Assembly (NCBI GenBank): GCA_018238545.1
Contig: JABCTC010000017.1
Span: 1-64,000 of the forward strand
DNA from: Candidatus Heimdallarchaeota archaeon
Lineage (GTDB): Archaea > Asgardarchaeota > Heimdallarchaeia > Heimdallarchaeales > Heimdallarchaeaceae
DNA: 64,000 nucleotides
Reading direction: 5' to 3'
Each line of letters opens with the position of its first letter. Within the stretch, counting starts at the first letter, position 1. Below are positions 1 to 8,949 of the stretch, in pieces. The notes under the pieces were generated by a model, which was not told the origin of the DNA, did not search any database, and saw only the letters and a program-made list of their open reading frames with translations. Made by a program: the position numbers and the translations under genes.

Positions 1-465
1 AACGCATAGAAGTGGAGTATCATCCAGCACTGAGCAGAATCTGTCATCAAGCAAAAAATCTCTATAATCGAGCAAATTTTCTGATAAAAACTTCTTTGAA
101 ACAAACAAACAAACTTCTCTTTTACTACGATCTTGACAGAAAGTTGAAACAGGAGGAGTGCTACCGTGTCCTCCCTGCTCCGAGGTATAAAAGTGGAGAC
201 TATTCCTGAACAATACACCTCTAAAAGCAGTTTCTTGGATAATGAGTTCCCTAAAAAACGTAAAAAGTACAAGGGGAAAAGGATCCACCGAGGGCTGTTT
301 CGTTCTGCTCAAGGCCACTTGATCAATGCTGACGTTAATGCCGCATACAATATTCTGATAAAAAGCGATCCGAAAGCCTTGCCTAAACGCAGGGTGAACG
401 GGGTAGGAGGATACGTGATGTATCCACTCAGAGTGATTATAGAGTGTCTTCGCCCTATATCATGA
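1..465 (+). pseudogene. tnpB remnant (IS200/IS605-type, internally deleted)
   Basis: Remnant of a TnpB RNA-guided nuclease gene. The reading frame is open from the left edge and encodes a TnpB N-terminus (HPALSRICHQAKNLYNRANF, then YRVLPA). Near position 175-182 the match jumps, in another frame, to the TnpB C-terminus (YTSKSSFLD, then KRIHRGLFRS, then INADVNAAYNI, which holds the last RuvC aspartate). The central part, including the first RuvC residues, is gone, so this is a deletion derivative and not an active nuclease. No TnpA or clear element ends are visible; the 5' end lies at or beyond the window edge. The zinc-finger CxxC pairs usual between the RuvC motifs are also absent. Confidence 0.85.
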
Positions 466-547
466 CCTCTAAGCACGACATTTACCTAGCTTTGTCTAAT
501 AAGACAAGAAGACAAATAAGCATCATAAACAGTGTGCAATCAAGAAG

Positions 548-1060
548 TTACCATTTGAATCTTTCGCCATCCCATCCTCTAAGAATTCTGGCTAGCTCTC
601 CTATATGAAATGCATTGTGACGAAGCATGTAAACCAGTTTCCCTAATATGGAATCAAACCAATGAAAATCATCTTTTTTTAATAATTCTTCATTTGAAAC
701 GTCGTTAAGAAATTGTTCTATCCTTTGTTCTATCTCTTTGCTATATTCCCTTAGCGTATTCTTTGTAATAGTGAGTTTTTTTTCTGCTATTTCCTCTTTG
801 GAATTCGTTTCCCAGTCAAATCCTGCTTTATCCCCCCATTTCATTATGTCTGGAGTATCTCTAGAATAAAAATCAGCTGTTTCAATAATATGAAAGAGAA
901 TCCAAGAAAAACGCCAGTTTTTCCTTCCCACATGAAATTTCTTCTCAGGAACCTTATCTATAACTTGATTGAGATGCTTCCATTTGTCTTTGAACTGTGT
1001 GATTAACATCGAACTTAAGGAACTTATGCCCTCATCTTTCATGCAATTACTAGCGAACAA
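548..1060 (-). CDS. DinB/YfiT-like four-helix protein
   Basis: 170-residue protein with the features of the DinB_2 family: an N-terminal helix with LNQVIDKVPEKKF, a helix with ILFHIIETADFYSRD, and the C-terminal HNAFHIGELARILRGW. The family folds as a four-helix bundle with three histidines binding a metal; candidate ligands here are the His of FHIIE and the two of HNAFHIG. Many members are thiol-dependent transferases, but the substrate cannot be told from sequence. It stands alone, facing the tnpB remnant. The annotated start could be M7 instead of M1. Confidence 0.75.
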   Translation of the reverse strand: MFASNCMKDEGISSLSSMLITQFKDKWKHLNQVIDKVPEKKFHVGRKNWRFSWILFHIIETADFYSRDTPDIMKWGDKAGFDWETNSKEEIAEKKLTITKNTLREYSKEIEQRIEQFLNDVSNEELLKKDDFHWFDSILGKLVYMLRHNAFHIGELARILRGWDGERFKW

Positions 1061-1219
1061 TTCTATTTATATTTTATCTCTAGTCCCATTTTACTATATT
1101 TCTATATTTTTCTGGTTTTCTCAGTTCCAGTAATTTAATACTTACACTAAATGTTTTTTTTCATGATTTCCTTAACTTCTTGTTTTAAATCCTTCATTGT
1201 TAATCCTCTAATATAGTAA

Positions 1220-1487
1220 TTATTGTTGAATTTCCTTTAACAATTTTTCTGTTTTACTTGTCCACTTTAAAACAGCTTCAGATACATCTATTCCCATTAA
1301 CACTGTCATCAGATAGTAATAATGGTCATCATCCTTATCCAAATGATCGATCACGAAGATTCTTTTAGAATAATTTTAACATCTCGTTTCCTTGCTTAAT
1401 TCCACTTTTTGCCTCGTTGATGTAATTTGATGTGACTTCAATTGAAGTGATATTACCAAGATACACTTTCAGTAATAACTCTTGCAT
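1220..1487 (-). pseudogene. Broken small gene, unknown family
   Basis: On the minus strand an ATG at 1487 opens a frame (MQELLLKVYLGNITSIEV ... KQGNEMLK) that stops near 1376. A second frame picks up at once (RIFVIDHLDKDDDHYYYLM ... KTEKLLKEIQQ) and stops at 1220. Joined by one frameshift they give a plausible hydrophilic protein of about 90 residues. I do not recognise the family. It fills most of the otherwise gene-poor stretch 1061-1634. The call rests on protein-like composition across the junction and could be chance. Confidence 0.4.
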
Positions 1488-1634
1488 TATGATAAACAAG
1501 TTACTCGAACCTTTTGTATTAAGAGGAAGAGCTAACCATCGTTTAAGATGGCTTAAGGAACATGTATCGATGTGTGTCCGAAAAATGCAATTAGCTATAC
1601 TTTCAGTTCTAATCGCAGCAATATGTCTAAGTGA

Positions 1635-2552
1635 TTATTTTTCTCTTCTTTTTGTTAAGAATATATACAAAAAGAAAAAGGATATTGAAAGAATGCTAGT
1701 GAATAATGGGACAACATATTGGTAATGAGAAAATACATCATATCGTGTATAAGCAACAAATATAACGATTAGAAGAGAACCGAGAATTGCTGTGATGAAC
1801 GTAGATATCATAAAAACAAGATTATTGTTTTTAAAAATCACTGTGATCACGATTGTTATTAGTGCAAAAGCTGCACAAATGTATCCAACAATACTATTTA
1901 TTTGCATCATCTTCAGATATCCTGCATCTGCTGGAAAGATATAAACACCCATAATTCCAAATGCAAAGAGACCTGTTAAACCACTAGATACAAGTGAAAG
2001 AATTTTGAAGATATTTGGTGATACCTGCAATTTATTCTGCGAACTTTCTTCAGTATAATTAATAGATTCCATTGATAATTTAGAGAGGCTATCTATCTGT
2101 TGTTTGATTGTTCTCCATTGATCGAAAATTACATATAATATAACAAATAATCCTAATAAACCATTTATTGCAGCCAGTAATTTGTCAATCCAGAGTAGAA
2201 TGAAAGAGGAAATAATCATAATCACAATAAAAGTCAGCTGATATGATAAAACAGTAACGAAGTTTCCTTTTACTAGGTATGCTGGTACTGTAATTGGTAC
2301 ATCAAAACTTCTCATTTTTAATCCTTCAGAAGTTAAAGTGAATCTGTTTGATGGGAGTTTTTGAATTAAGTTATGTTCTTCCAGTTTGTCAAGATGCCTA
2401 CTCACTGTGCTCGAGCTGCTCATCCTTGTTGCTTTCATTGCTTCGCGTATTCCTACGCTTTCTGGATTTTTTGATTTAACAAAAATAAAAAGCTTCAATG
2501 TAACAGGATTTTCAAGTATCACCTTTGATTGAGTTAAATTATGTTCTTTCAT
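1635..2552 (-). CDS. Membrane-anchored winged-helix regulator
   Basis: 305 residues. The first ~90 form a winged helix-turn-helix (TRMSSSSTVSRHLDKLEEHNLI, then a wing and LTSEGLKMRS), typical of archaeal ArsR/MarR-like DNA-binding domains. The rest is membrane: about two segments around 105-150 and four more around 185-300, ending in a positive KRREK tail. Such fusions are thought to link a membrane signal to transcription. Its C-terminal membrane half is duplicated in 3539-3985, with 2574-3374 between. All three genes point the same way and may be co-transcribed. Ligand and target genes are unknown. Confidence 0.7.
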   Translation of the reverse strand: MKEHNLTQSKVILENPVTLKLFIFVKSKNPESVGIREAMKATRMSSSSTVSRHLDKLEEHNLIQKLPSNRFTLTSEGLKMRSFDVPITVPAYLVKGNFVTVLSYQLTFIVIMIISSFILLWIDKLLAAINGLLGLFVILYVIFDQWRTIKQQIDSLSKLSMESINYTEESSQNKLQVSPNIFKILSLVSSGLTGLFAFGIMGVYIFPADAGYLKMMQINSIVGYICAAFALITIVITVIFKNNNLVFMISTFITAILGSLLIVIFVAYTRYDVFSHYQYVVPLFTSILSISFFFLYIFLTKRREK

Positions 2553-2573
2553 TTTATCACTTTTGTATAGGGA

Positions 2574-3374
2574 TTAGTAAAATTGCTCCAAGAATTCATT
2601 TATTGCCTCTGTATAAATTGGGAATAATTCTAGAATTTCACCTTTGTAGAAATAATCATATTTGTCTCTACCATCCTCAAACTCTTCAGAATTTTCAAGC
2701 CTTATCCCCCAACTAGTTGGAGTCCCTATATATTCTGTGAATCTTACTAAACGAATAAAGATTGTATTATCATAAGTTTCTATCCAGAACATTGAACCAT
2801 CTCTATAAATCTGTTTAATTTCAAAAGAAAATACGCCTGGCTTCCTAGTTTCGTTTATTTCTATCCAATAGTTTTCAGAGACATCAGTTTGACTTTGAAC
2901 TGCTTCAAGTTCAGTTGTAAGTGCATGATAAAGCGGATCTAAAACGCTATCATTCATAATGTGATAAGTTTCGTACTCTGTAGTATTATCAAGATAATCC
3001 ATCATCTGTAAAATTTGTTTATCATTTTCTGCAATATACCAACTGTGAATTGAAAAAACTGAATAGTTAAAATATGGAATTAATGTACTACCCCAATTCG
3101 CCCCCACTATAGATGTTTCTGTTGTTAGAGCTATAATGTGTTCAGATCGCTCATTCATTTGTAAAGAAAGTGTTTTCATTGATGAGAAATCCCACTCAAA
3201 TGGCGGTAAAAGCTTATATCCTTCATCTTCAGAAGAGCTTACACCATAATATATGCCTATTGCAACTGAAGTTGTTATTAAAGCTGTAATAAAACCAAAA
3301 AGAATACCTCTCAGATATGGTTGAACTTTCATGTTCTTCAAAATACGATTATTGAAGTCCCTAATAAACCCCAT
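2574..3374 (-). CDS. Membrane-anchored extracytoplasmic protein, unknown
   Basis: 266 residues with a short basic N-terminus, one strong membrane segment (about 20-45) and a long polar domain outside the cell. No catalytic motif or known domain is evident. It sits between a membrane winged-helix regulator and a truncated paralogue of that regulator, 21 bp before the full-length copy. It could be the extracellular sensor partner of that regulator; this is inferred from gene order only. Confidence 0.6.
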   Translation of the reverse strand: MGFIRDFNNRILKNMKVQPYLRGILFGFITALITTSVAIGIYYGVSSSEDEGYKLLPPFEWDFSSMKTLSLQMNERSEHIIALTTETSIVGANWGSTLIPYFNYSVFSIHSWYIAENDKQILQMMDYLDNTTEYETYHIMNDSVLDPLYHALTTELEAVQSQTDVSENYWIEINETRKPGVFSFEIKQIYRDGSMFWIETYDNTIFIRLVRFTEYIGTPTSWGIRLENSEEFEDGRDKYDYFYKGEILELFPIYTEAINEFLEQFY

Positions 3375-3538
3375 TCCAGAACAGCGTTGCTCTCTCCTGA
3401 AGAAGAAGCAAAGATGGAACTACCCAAAAGAGTTTTCGAAAGCGAACCTCCTTTCTTTTAACCCCAATTCTTCTTTTTTTCCTTTTTTTCTTTTACCCGT
3501 TAAGCTTTGAATAAAGAAGTGTTAAGGTATCTAAAAGA

Positions 3539-3985
3539 TTATTTCTTCCTCCTTTTTGTTATTATTATATGCAAATAGACAAATAATATTGAAAGAATGC
3601 TAGTGAAAAATGGGACAACATATTGGAAATGAGTAAATGAATATTCTCCAAATGGAGAAACAGCAAATATGGAGAATTGAAGAGAACCGAGAATTGCTGT
3701 GATAAAAGATAATATTGTAAAAACCCAACTATTTTCCTTGAAAATCACTGTAATTACTATTGTTATAAATGCGCAAGTTGCACATATGTAACCAACAATA
3801 CTAATAATCTGTATGAGCTGCGAGTACACAACATCAATTAGCAAGAGCAAAATTCCTCCAAATGGTTCAAATCCAGATAAGAAACCTGTCATACCAATAA
3901 ATATGAGTGAAAGTGTTTTGAAAATATTTGGAGATAGTTGCAATTTAGTATGAGAAATTTCTTTAGTATTCTCATTGAATTCCAT
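3539..3985 (-). CDS. Paralogue of the membrane half of the 1635-2552 regulator
   Basis: 148 residues, aligning along its length with the last ~140 residues of the 1635-2552 product: LQLSPNIFKTLSL versus LQVSPNIFKILSL, then IVGYICA, FITIVITVIFK, FITAILGSL, QYVVPFFTSILSI and the KRRKK tail. It lacks the DNA-binding domain and has four predicted membrane segments. It is either a stand-alone membrane partner or a remnant of a tandem duplication that lost its 5' part. The intact frame and start codon argue for an expressed protein. Confidence 0.6.
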   Translation of the reverse strand: MEFNENTKEISHTKLQLSPNIFKTLSLIFIGMTGFLSGFEPFGGILLLLIDVVYSQLIQIISIVGYICATCAFITIVITVIFKENSWVFTILSFITAILGSLQFSIFAVSPFGEYSFTHFQYVVPFFTSILSILFVYLHIIITKRRKK

Positions 3986-4100
3986 TAGTAAGACAATTGT
4001 TGTAAATTTATTAAGTTTATCGAACTAAACCTTGACTAATAGACTTTTTACTTAAGTAATACTTGTATACAAAACACTTATTAGTTTGGCAACTACTACT

Positions 4101-4898
4101 ATGGGTAGTAGTATTAATTTAATTGATAAAGAAGGTGATAATTTGGCTACTCAGAGTGAATATGTCATAGAAACAACAGATTTGGTAAAAATATACAAAA
4201 CTGGTAAAGTAAAAGCAGTAGATGGTTTAAATCTGAAAATAAAGAAGAGTGAGATCTATGCCCTTATTGGTGCAAACGGTAGTGGAAAAACAACTGCATT
4301 AAATATGATAAGTGGGGCATTATTCCCAACTTCAGGGAGCATTAAAGTACTTGGCCATGATATTCCTGAAAAAAGAAGCCTGATTTCAAATCATATTGGA
4401 ATGGCTCCTCAAGATTATTCTATTTATCATGATTTAAGTCTAGAGGAAAATGTTCGCTTTTTCTCTCAATTATACGGGATGACTAAAGCAGAATTTTCTC
4501 CAAGATATGATGAATTACTTAAAATTCTGCGTTTGAAAGAGAAAAGAAAAGCCTTGGTTAAGAATCTATCTGGTGGAATGAAAAGAAGAGCTAGTATAGC
4601 TTGTGCTTTGATACATTCTCCTAGAATAGTGTTTTTTGATGAAGCCACTGTAGGTGTTGATCCTGTTCTTAGAACCTTTTTCTGGGAATATTTTAGGTCA
4701 CTAAAGGACGAAGGTATTACTCTCGTAATTACCTCACACGTAATGGATGAAGCTGAAAGAGCAGATAGGATTGGTTTGATGAGAGCTGGAAAATTAATAG
4801 CAGAAGGAACCCCTATGGAGTTGAAGAAAGAACACAATGCTTCCACTATAGAGGAGATTTTCATAAAATTAAGTGAAGGAGAGATTATCGATGAGTAA
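4101..4898 (+). CDS. ABC transporter ATP-binding protein (ABC-2 exporter type)
   Basis: Energises the permease encoded directly downstream. Visible motifs: Walker A GANGSGKTT, Q-loop APQDYSIYHDLS, signature LSGGMKRR, Walker B IVFFDEAT, switch His in TSHVMDEAERAD. The NatA/DrrA-like subfamily pumps small molecules or peptides outward. I place the start at ATG 4101; TTG 4086 in the same frame is possible, and the conserved domain begins only ~25 residues later. The gene overlaps the next one by 8 bp, and a TrmB-type regulator follows, so the three probably form one regulated operon. Confidence 0.9.
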   Translation: MGSSINLIDKEGDNLATQSEYVIETTDLVKIYKTGKVKAVDGLNLKIKKSEIYALIGANGSGKTTALNMISGALFPTSGSIKVLGHDIPEKRSLISNHIGMAPQDYSIYHDLSLEENVRFFSQLYGMTKAEFSPRYDELLKILRLKEKRKALVKNLSGGMKRRASIACALIHSPRIVFFDEATVGVDPVLRTFFWEYFRSLKDEGITLVITSHVMDEAERADRIGLMRAGKLIAEGTPMELKKEHNASTIEEIFIKLSEGEIIDE

Positions 4899-6048
4899 AA
4901 AAGAGAAAAATGAAATAATTCCTAAAAACTTGAATTTTTCATTCAGAAGAACTATGGCAATTGCATCTAGAACAATGAATCAGTTCCGAAGAGATAGAAG
5001 AACTTTAGGTTTACTAATTGTAGTTCCTATTGCTATTATGCTAATATTTGGTTTAGCATTCAGTGGAGAAGTGAATAATGTTCCAATTATTCTTGATAAT
5101 CAGGATGTGGAATATATGAGCATAAACTTTGGCCTAAATTTTTCAGAAGCTCTTCAGGCAGACAATAGCGTCGATATAACTGATGGTGATTACACTGAAG
5201 GCATTGATTTAGTTGAACGTGGCAGATTCTATGCTACGGTTCTTATACCAGAAAATTTCTCTGAAAACATTGTCCGAATGTTCATGGGAGATGATGTTTC
5301 TGGTGATCTTTTCATATATATTGATGCAACAAAACCCCAGGTGCGCGCTAGCATACTAGGAGCGATTCATGACGCCTTGGATGAAGCCATGGGGGAAACA
5401 GGAATAAATGTTGTGCAAATATTGGCACATGAGGGAGCAGAGTTTACAGGCATAGATGTTGGTATTCCCTCTGTTATTGCATTTGTTCTGATATTTCTTC
5501 TAGTCATAGTAGGTGTAATAACCGTTACAAGAGAAAAAATACAGGGGACAGAAGATCGTCTCTTTGCAACACCATTAAGATCTTCAGAGAGATTATTGGG
5601 CTATGTTATAGGTTTGTTACTAATTGCCTTAATAATGATAACACTGGTTTTAGTCTTTGGAGTATTCATATTTGGTGCTAGAGTTCAAGGAAATGTCTTC
5701 TTGCTTATATTTGCTGCCACTCTATTTGGTATAGCTCATGTATTCATGGCAGTCTTCTTAGCAAACTTTGCACAGAATGAATTGCAAGCAATACAATTTG
5801 CTCCACTAACAGCTATTCCAAGTATGGCTTTAGGAGGAATGTTAGTACCAATTGTTAGCTTACCCGTCTGGTTACAACCTGTATCTTACGTTGTTCCATT
5901 GACATATGGAATCAACTTATTTGAAGGGATAATGCTTAAAGGATGGGGTTTCGCAGAACTCTGGGTAGACTTCTTAGTTGTAGCTGGGATGTGTGTATTA
6001 TTTTTCATATTTGCAGTTCTAACTGTAAGGAATAGAATGAGAGATTGA
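4891..6048 (+). CDS. ABC-2 type permease
   Basis: Membrane partner of the preceding ATPase. From ATG 4891 (inside the end of the ATPase gene) it has 385 residues. It shows the ABC-2 pattern: one N-terminal membrane segment (LLIVVPIAIMLIFGLAF), a large extracytoplasmic domain, then five segments in the C-terminal half with the coupling motif TREKIQGTEDRLFATPLRSSE. This is the usual full size for DrrB/NatB-like exporters. The transported substrate is not deducible. A longer start at 4873 exists but overlaps the ATPase more deeply and has no advantage. Confidence 0.88.
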   Translation: MSKKEKNEIIPKNLNFSFRRTMAIASRTMNQFRRDRRTLGLLIVVPIAIMLIFGLAFSGEVNNVPIILDNQDVEYMSINFGLNFSEALQADNSVDITDGDYTEGIDLVERGRFYATVLIPENFSENIVRMFMGDDVSGDLFIYIDATKPQVRASILGAIHDALDEAMGETGINVVQILAHEGAEFTGIDVGIPSVIAFVLIFLLVIVGVITVTREKIQGTEDRLFATPLRSSERLLGYVIGLLLIALIMITLVLVFGVFIFGARVQGNVFLLIFAATLFGIAHVFMAVFLANFAQNELQAIQFAPLTAIPSMALGGMLVPIVSLPVWLQPVSYVVPLTYGINLFEGIMLKGWGFAELWVDFLVVAGMCVLFFIFAVLTVRNRMRD

Positions 6049-6057
6049 AGTGATTAA

Positions 6058-6888
6058 ATGAACACAAAATCTCCCCCTTCTTTTTCTAAAGAAGATGCGA
6101 TCACAGCACTCTCGAGTCTTGGATTAGCACTTGGTGAAGCTAAAACCTATACCTCATTAGTGGGAATGGGACCAACTCATGCATCAACAATTGCTCGTTT
6201 AGCAGATGTTCCGCAACCTAAGGTTTATGGCTTTCTAGAAAGATTAGTTGAGCGAACTTTTGTTACGAGACAAGAGAAGGAAGGTATACCTGACACTTTT
6301 ATGGCCGTTCCTTATGAAATTGTTATTGAATCTTTAGAGAGTCAATTCCAATCAAAATTGAAAGTTGCAAATAGATATTTTGAGCAAGTAAAAAGTGAAC
6401 AACGTACTAGGGATGTAGAAGATCTTTTCTCATATTTTGAAGGAAAAAGGGCTGTTTATGCGGGATTAAAGAATATAATCGATAATATGCAAACAAATAT
6501 TGTCTTTCTTCTTTTAAGCTCAGAAGATGAAGAAACAATCCAGAATTTGTTGAAAGAGCGAAAGAAATCCAGTCCGAAAATAGATATTTTACATTTGCAA
6601 TCTAGTGAAAGGCTACAAAAGATACCTCCATTGAGAAAGCTAATGAAAAATGAAGAGTTTCAAGATCTACTTGCAAGTAAGCTAAGTGTATTCTACATTG
6701 ATGTTGACTTTGAGAAAAATTCTTGTTCATCGATGAATATGGTTTTTCCGCCCATTGATCCATTTGGTCAAGTTTTAATCAACGTTAAACATCCAATAGC
6801 TTTGAATGCTCAATTACAACTGTTCTCAAGTATAATTGATGCTTTGCAAAATCTTGGTTTGAAGATTAGTGAGCTAAAACTAAAATGA
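6058..6888 (+). CDS. TrmB-family transcriptional regulator
   Basis: 276 residues. The first ~80 are a TrmB winged helix (LGLALGEAKTYTSLVGMG, then PQPKVYGFLERLVER), followed by a helical linker and a C-terminal PLD-like effector domain typical of the long TrmB group. TrmB proteins are archaeal repressors/activators that sense sugars or other small molecules. It starts 9 bp after the ABC permease stop, so the likely role is autoregulated control of this exporter operon. Confidence 0.85.
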   Translation: MNTKSPPSFSKEDAITALSSLGLALGEAKTYTSLVGMGPTHASTIARLADVPQPKVYGFLERLVERTFVTRQEKEGIPDTFMAVPYEIVIESLESQFQSKLKVANRYFEQVKSEQRTRDVEDLFSYFEGKRAVYAGLKNIIDNMQTNIVFLLLSSEDEETIQNLLKERKKSSPKIDILHLQSSERLQKIPPLRKLMKNEEFQDLLASKLSVFYIDVDFEKNSCSSMNMVFPPIDPFGQVLINVKHPIALNAQLQLFSSIIDALQNLGLKISELKLK

Positions 6889-6920
6889 AGTTGCAACACT
6901 TCATTCTCTTCTTTTCTTTT
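6884..6920 (+). terminator. Hairpin plus T-rich tract
   Basis: An 8-bp stem (AATGAAGT / ACTTCATT) with a 6-nt loop overlaps the stop codon of the TrmB gene and is followed by a pyrimidine tract with three T-runs. This fits the end of the 4101-6888 operon. Archaeal termination depends mainly on the T-runs. Confidence 0.5.
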
Positions 6921-7059
6921 GAATCACTAACTATTAAGTTAATATCAAAATCTGTGACTATACATTTTTTTCAGAGTTACATATAATTTGCAGGAATTAA
7001 AACATTGAATTTATGAGAAAAATAATTATAAACGTAAAAATAACTAGATATTGAATACC

Positions 7060-8892
7060 ATGGCTGAAGCAAAAAACTCTGAACTAACTGGATCTGAAGT
7101 TATCATAGAATATCTCATTAAAGAGGGTCTTCCTTATATCTTTGGCATTCCTGGTCATGGATGTTTAGGTTTCACCGATGCCTTATACAAATATCAAGAT
7201 AAGATAAGAGTTATTCAACCTAAACAAGAAATGGCTGGTGTTCATATGGCTGTAGGTTATTATAGAGTAACTGGGCAGCCATTAGCTGTTTTTACAAGTA
7301 TTGGACCTGGAGCAATAAATACGGCAATAGGACTAGCAGATGCCTATGTTGATTCAATGCCAGTGCTTGTCCTCACAGGAGATACACATGTACATATGAG
7401 AGGAGTTGGTGTGCTTCAAGAAATCGAAAGAAGAAAGGATAGTTCAATGCCTAGAATACTTGAATCGATTGTGAAGAGATCATTTGAGTTATCATCAGCT
7501 GGTCAAGTTCCCAAGGTTATTCAGAGAGCTTTCAACATTATGCTTACAGGAAGAAAAGGTCCAGTACATATCAATTTACCAATGGATGTTCAATGTGACT
7601 ATACCGAGGGAAAAGTACCTATTCCTGAAAAAAGAAGATCAACCTCTAAGATAAGGGGAGATATTGATCATATTAAACTTGCAGCAGAGATGTTAATGAG
7701 TGCAAAAAGACCTGTTGTTTGGTTAGGTGGAGGAGTAGTAGCATCCAAAGCTTTTGAAGAAGTTAAGGAAATAGCAGAATTCACAGGGGCTCCCGTACTT
7801 ACATCAATGATGGCAAAGGATGCATTTCCAAATGATCATCCTCTCTTTGGTTGGGCAACAGGATCGAAAGGAACAAAAATGGGCATACAGCTTAGTAGCA
7901 AGGCTGATGTTGTCTTAGCTATTGGGACAAGATTTGCAGATGAATCTACATGTTCCTACAGAAAGGGAGTAGCATGGAATTTTGGTAATGGAATAAATGA
8001 TACAAGATTGATTCATGTGGATATAGACCCAAATGAAATTGGGAAAAATTATCCAACAGATGTGGGAATTGTGGGAGATGCTAAAGCTGTATTGGCGGAT
8101 ATGTTGGATGTTTTAAGACATCATTTCACCCCAGTAAATTATCTCACATCCTTCTACTTCAACGAAATTCATCAACGAAAAGAAGAATGGCTAAAATTTG
8201 TTAATGATTGGAGAATTCCTTCTTTGGAACCCGTAATGATTTCATGTGTTCTAAAAGAAGTACGAGAATTTTTGAGAAGAGATGCGATTGTTGTAACAAG
8301 TTCAGGTAATGTTCAAGCTCAATTAATTCAAGAGTTTGAGTTTTATGAACCTTATACTTGTATAACAGCTGGAGGATTCTCTACCATGGGATTTACATTA
8401 CCTGCTGCTATTGGAGCAAAACTTGGGCAACCCAACAAGCAAGTTATAGGACTTGTTGGAGATGGAGATTTCATGATGACAATGCAGGAACTTCATACAG
8501 CTAAACAGCTGAATCTGAATGTTGTTATTGTAATTCTAAATAATGCTGGATGGATTGCAATCACTGATTTGCAAAGAGCTGTCTATGGAGAAAAACGCGG
8601 ATTTGCTACAGAGTTCAAAGATCATAAAGGTGAGTCTTACTCACCTGATTTTGCAGCTTTAGCTAAAGGATTTGGGTGCTGGGGTCGAAAAATTTCTAAA
8701 ATAGATGAAATAAAACCTGCATTAGAAGATGCCTTTAAACAAGAGGGACCAGCAGTTGTTGAAATTATGGTTAACAGAGATCCTAAATACTCTGGATCAC
8801 CTGCATGGGGCTGGTGGGATGTACCTATTCCAGCTTATATGAAAGAAAAACGAGAGAAATATTTAGAACAAAAGCTCGAAGAAACATTATAA
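7060..8892 (+). CDS. Thiamine diphosphate-dependent enzyme, acetolactate synthase-like
   Basis: 610 residues from ATG 7060. All three domains of the acetolactate synthase/pyruvate oxidase superfamily are seen: N-terminal PYR domain with the activating Glu in PKQEMAGVHMA, central Rossmann-like domain (RPVVWLGGGV), and C-terminal PP domain with the Mg/ThDP motif GDGDFMM...NVVIVILNN. It decarboxylates a 2-oxoacid and transfers the two-carbon unit or cleaves a related C-C bond. No small regulatory subunit (IlvN) lies nearby, so it may not be the biosynthetic AHAS; sulfoacetaldehyde acetyltransferase- or IolD-like roles are open. A broken symporter gene follows. Confidence 0.85.
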   Translation: MAEAKNSELTGSEVIIEYLIKEGLPYIFGIPGHGCLGFTDALYKYQDKIRVIQPKQEMAGVHMAVGYYRVTGQPLAVFTSIGPGAINTAIGLADAYVDSMPVLVLTGDTHVHMRGVGVLQEIERRKDSSMPRILESIVKRSFELSSAGQVPKVIQRAFNIMLTGRKGPVHINLPMDVQCDYTEGKVPIPEKRRSTSKIRGDIDHIKLAAEMLMSAKRPVVWLGGGVVASKAFEEVKEIAEFTGAPVLTSMMAKDAFPNDHPLFGWATGSKGTKMGIQLSSKADVVLAIGTRFADESTCSYRKGVAWNFGNGINDTRLIHVDIDPNEIGKNYPTDVGIVGDAKAVLADMLDVLRHHFTPVNYLTSFYFNEIHQRKEEWLKFVNDWRIPSLEPVMISCVLKEVREFLRRDAIVVTSSGNVQAQLIQEFEFYEPYTCITAGGFSTMGFTLPAAIGAKLGQPNKQVIGLVGDGDFMMTMQELHTAKQLNLNVVIVILNNAGWIAITDLQRAVYGEKRGFATEFKDHKGESYSPDFAALAKGFGCWGRKISKIDEIKPALEDAFKQEGPAVVEIMVNRDPKYSGSPAWGWWDVPIPAYMKEKREKYLEQKLEETL

Positions 8893-8949
8893 CTTGATAG
8901 TTCAAAACTTGTGAAAGTTTTTATTAAAGCATTGTAAAAATCATACTTA

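Noticed and set aside
3860..3885. GGTTCAAATCC resembling a tRNA T-loop
   Set aside because: Inside a coding gene and without acceptor or anticodon arms; no tRNA is supported anywhere in the window.
4466..4864. 132-codon antisense ORF in the ABC ATPase gene
   Set aside because: Shadow of a clear ATPase on the other strand.
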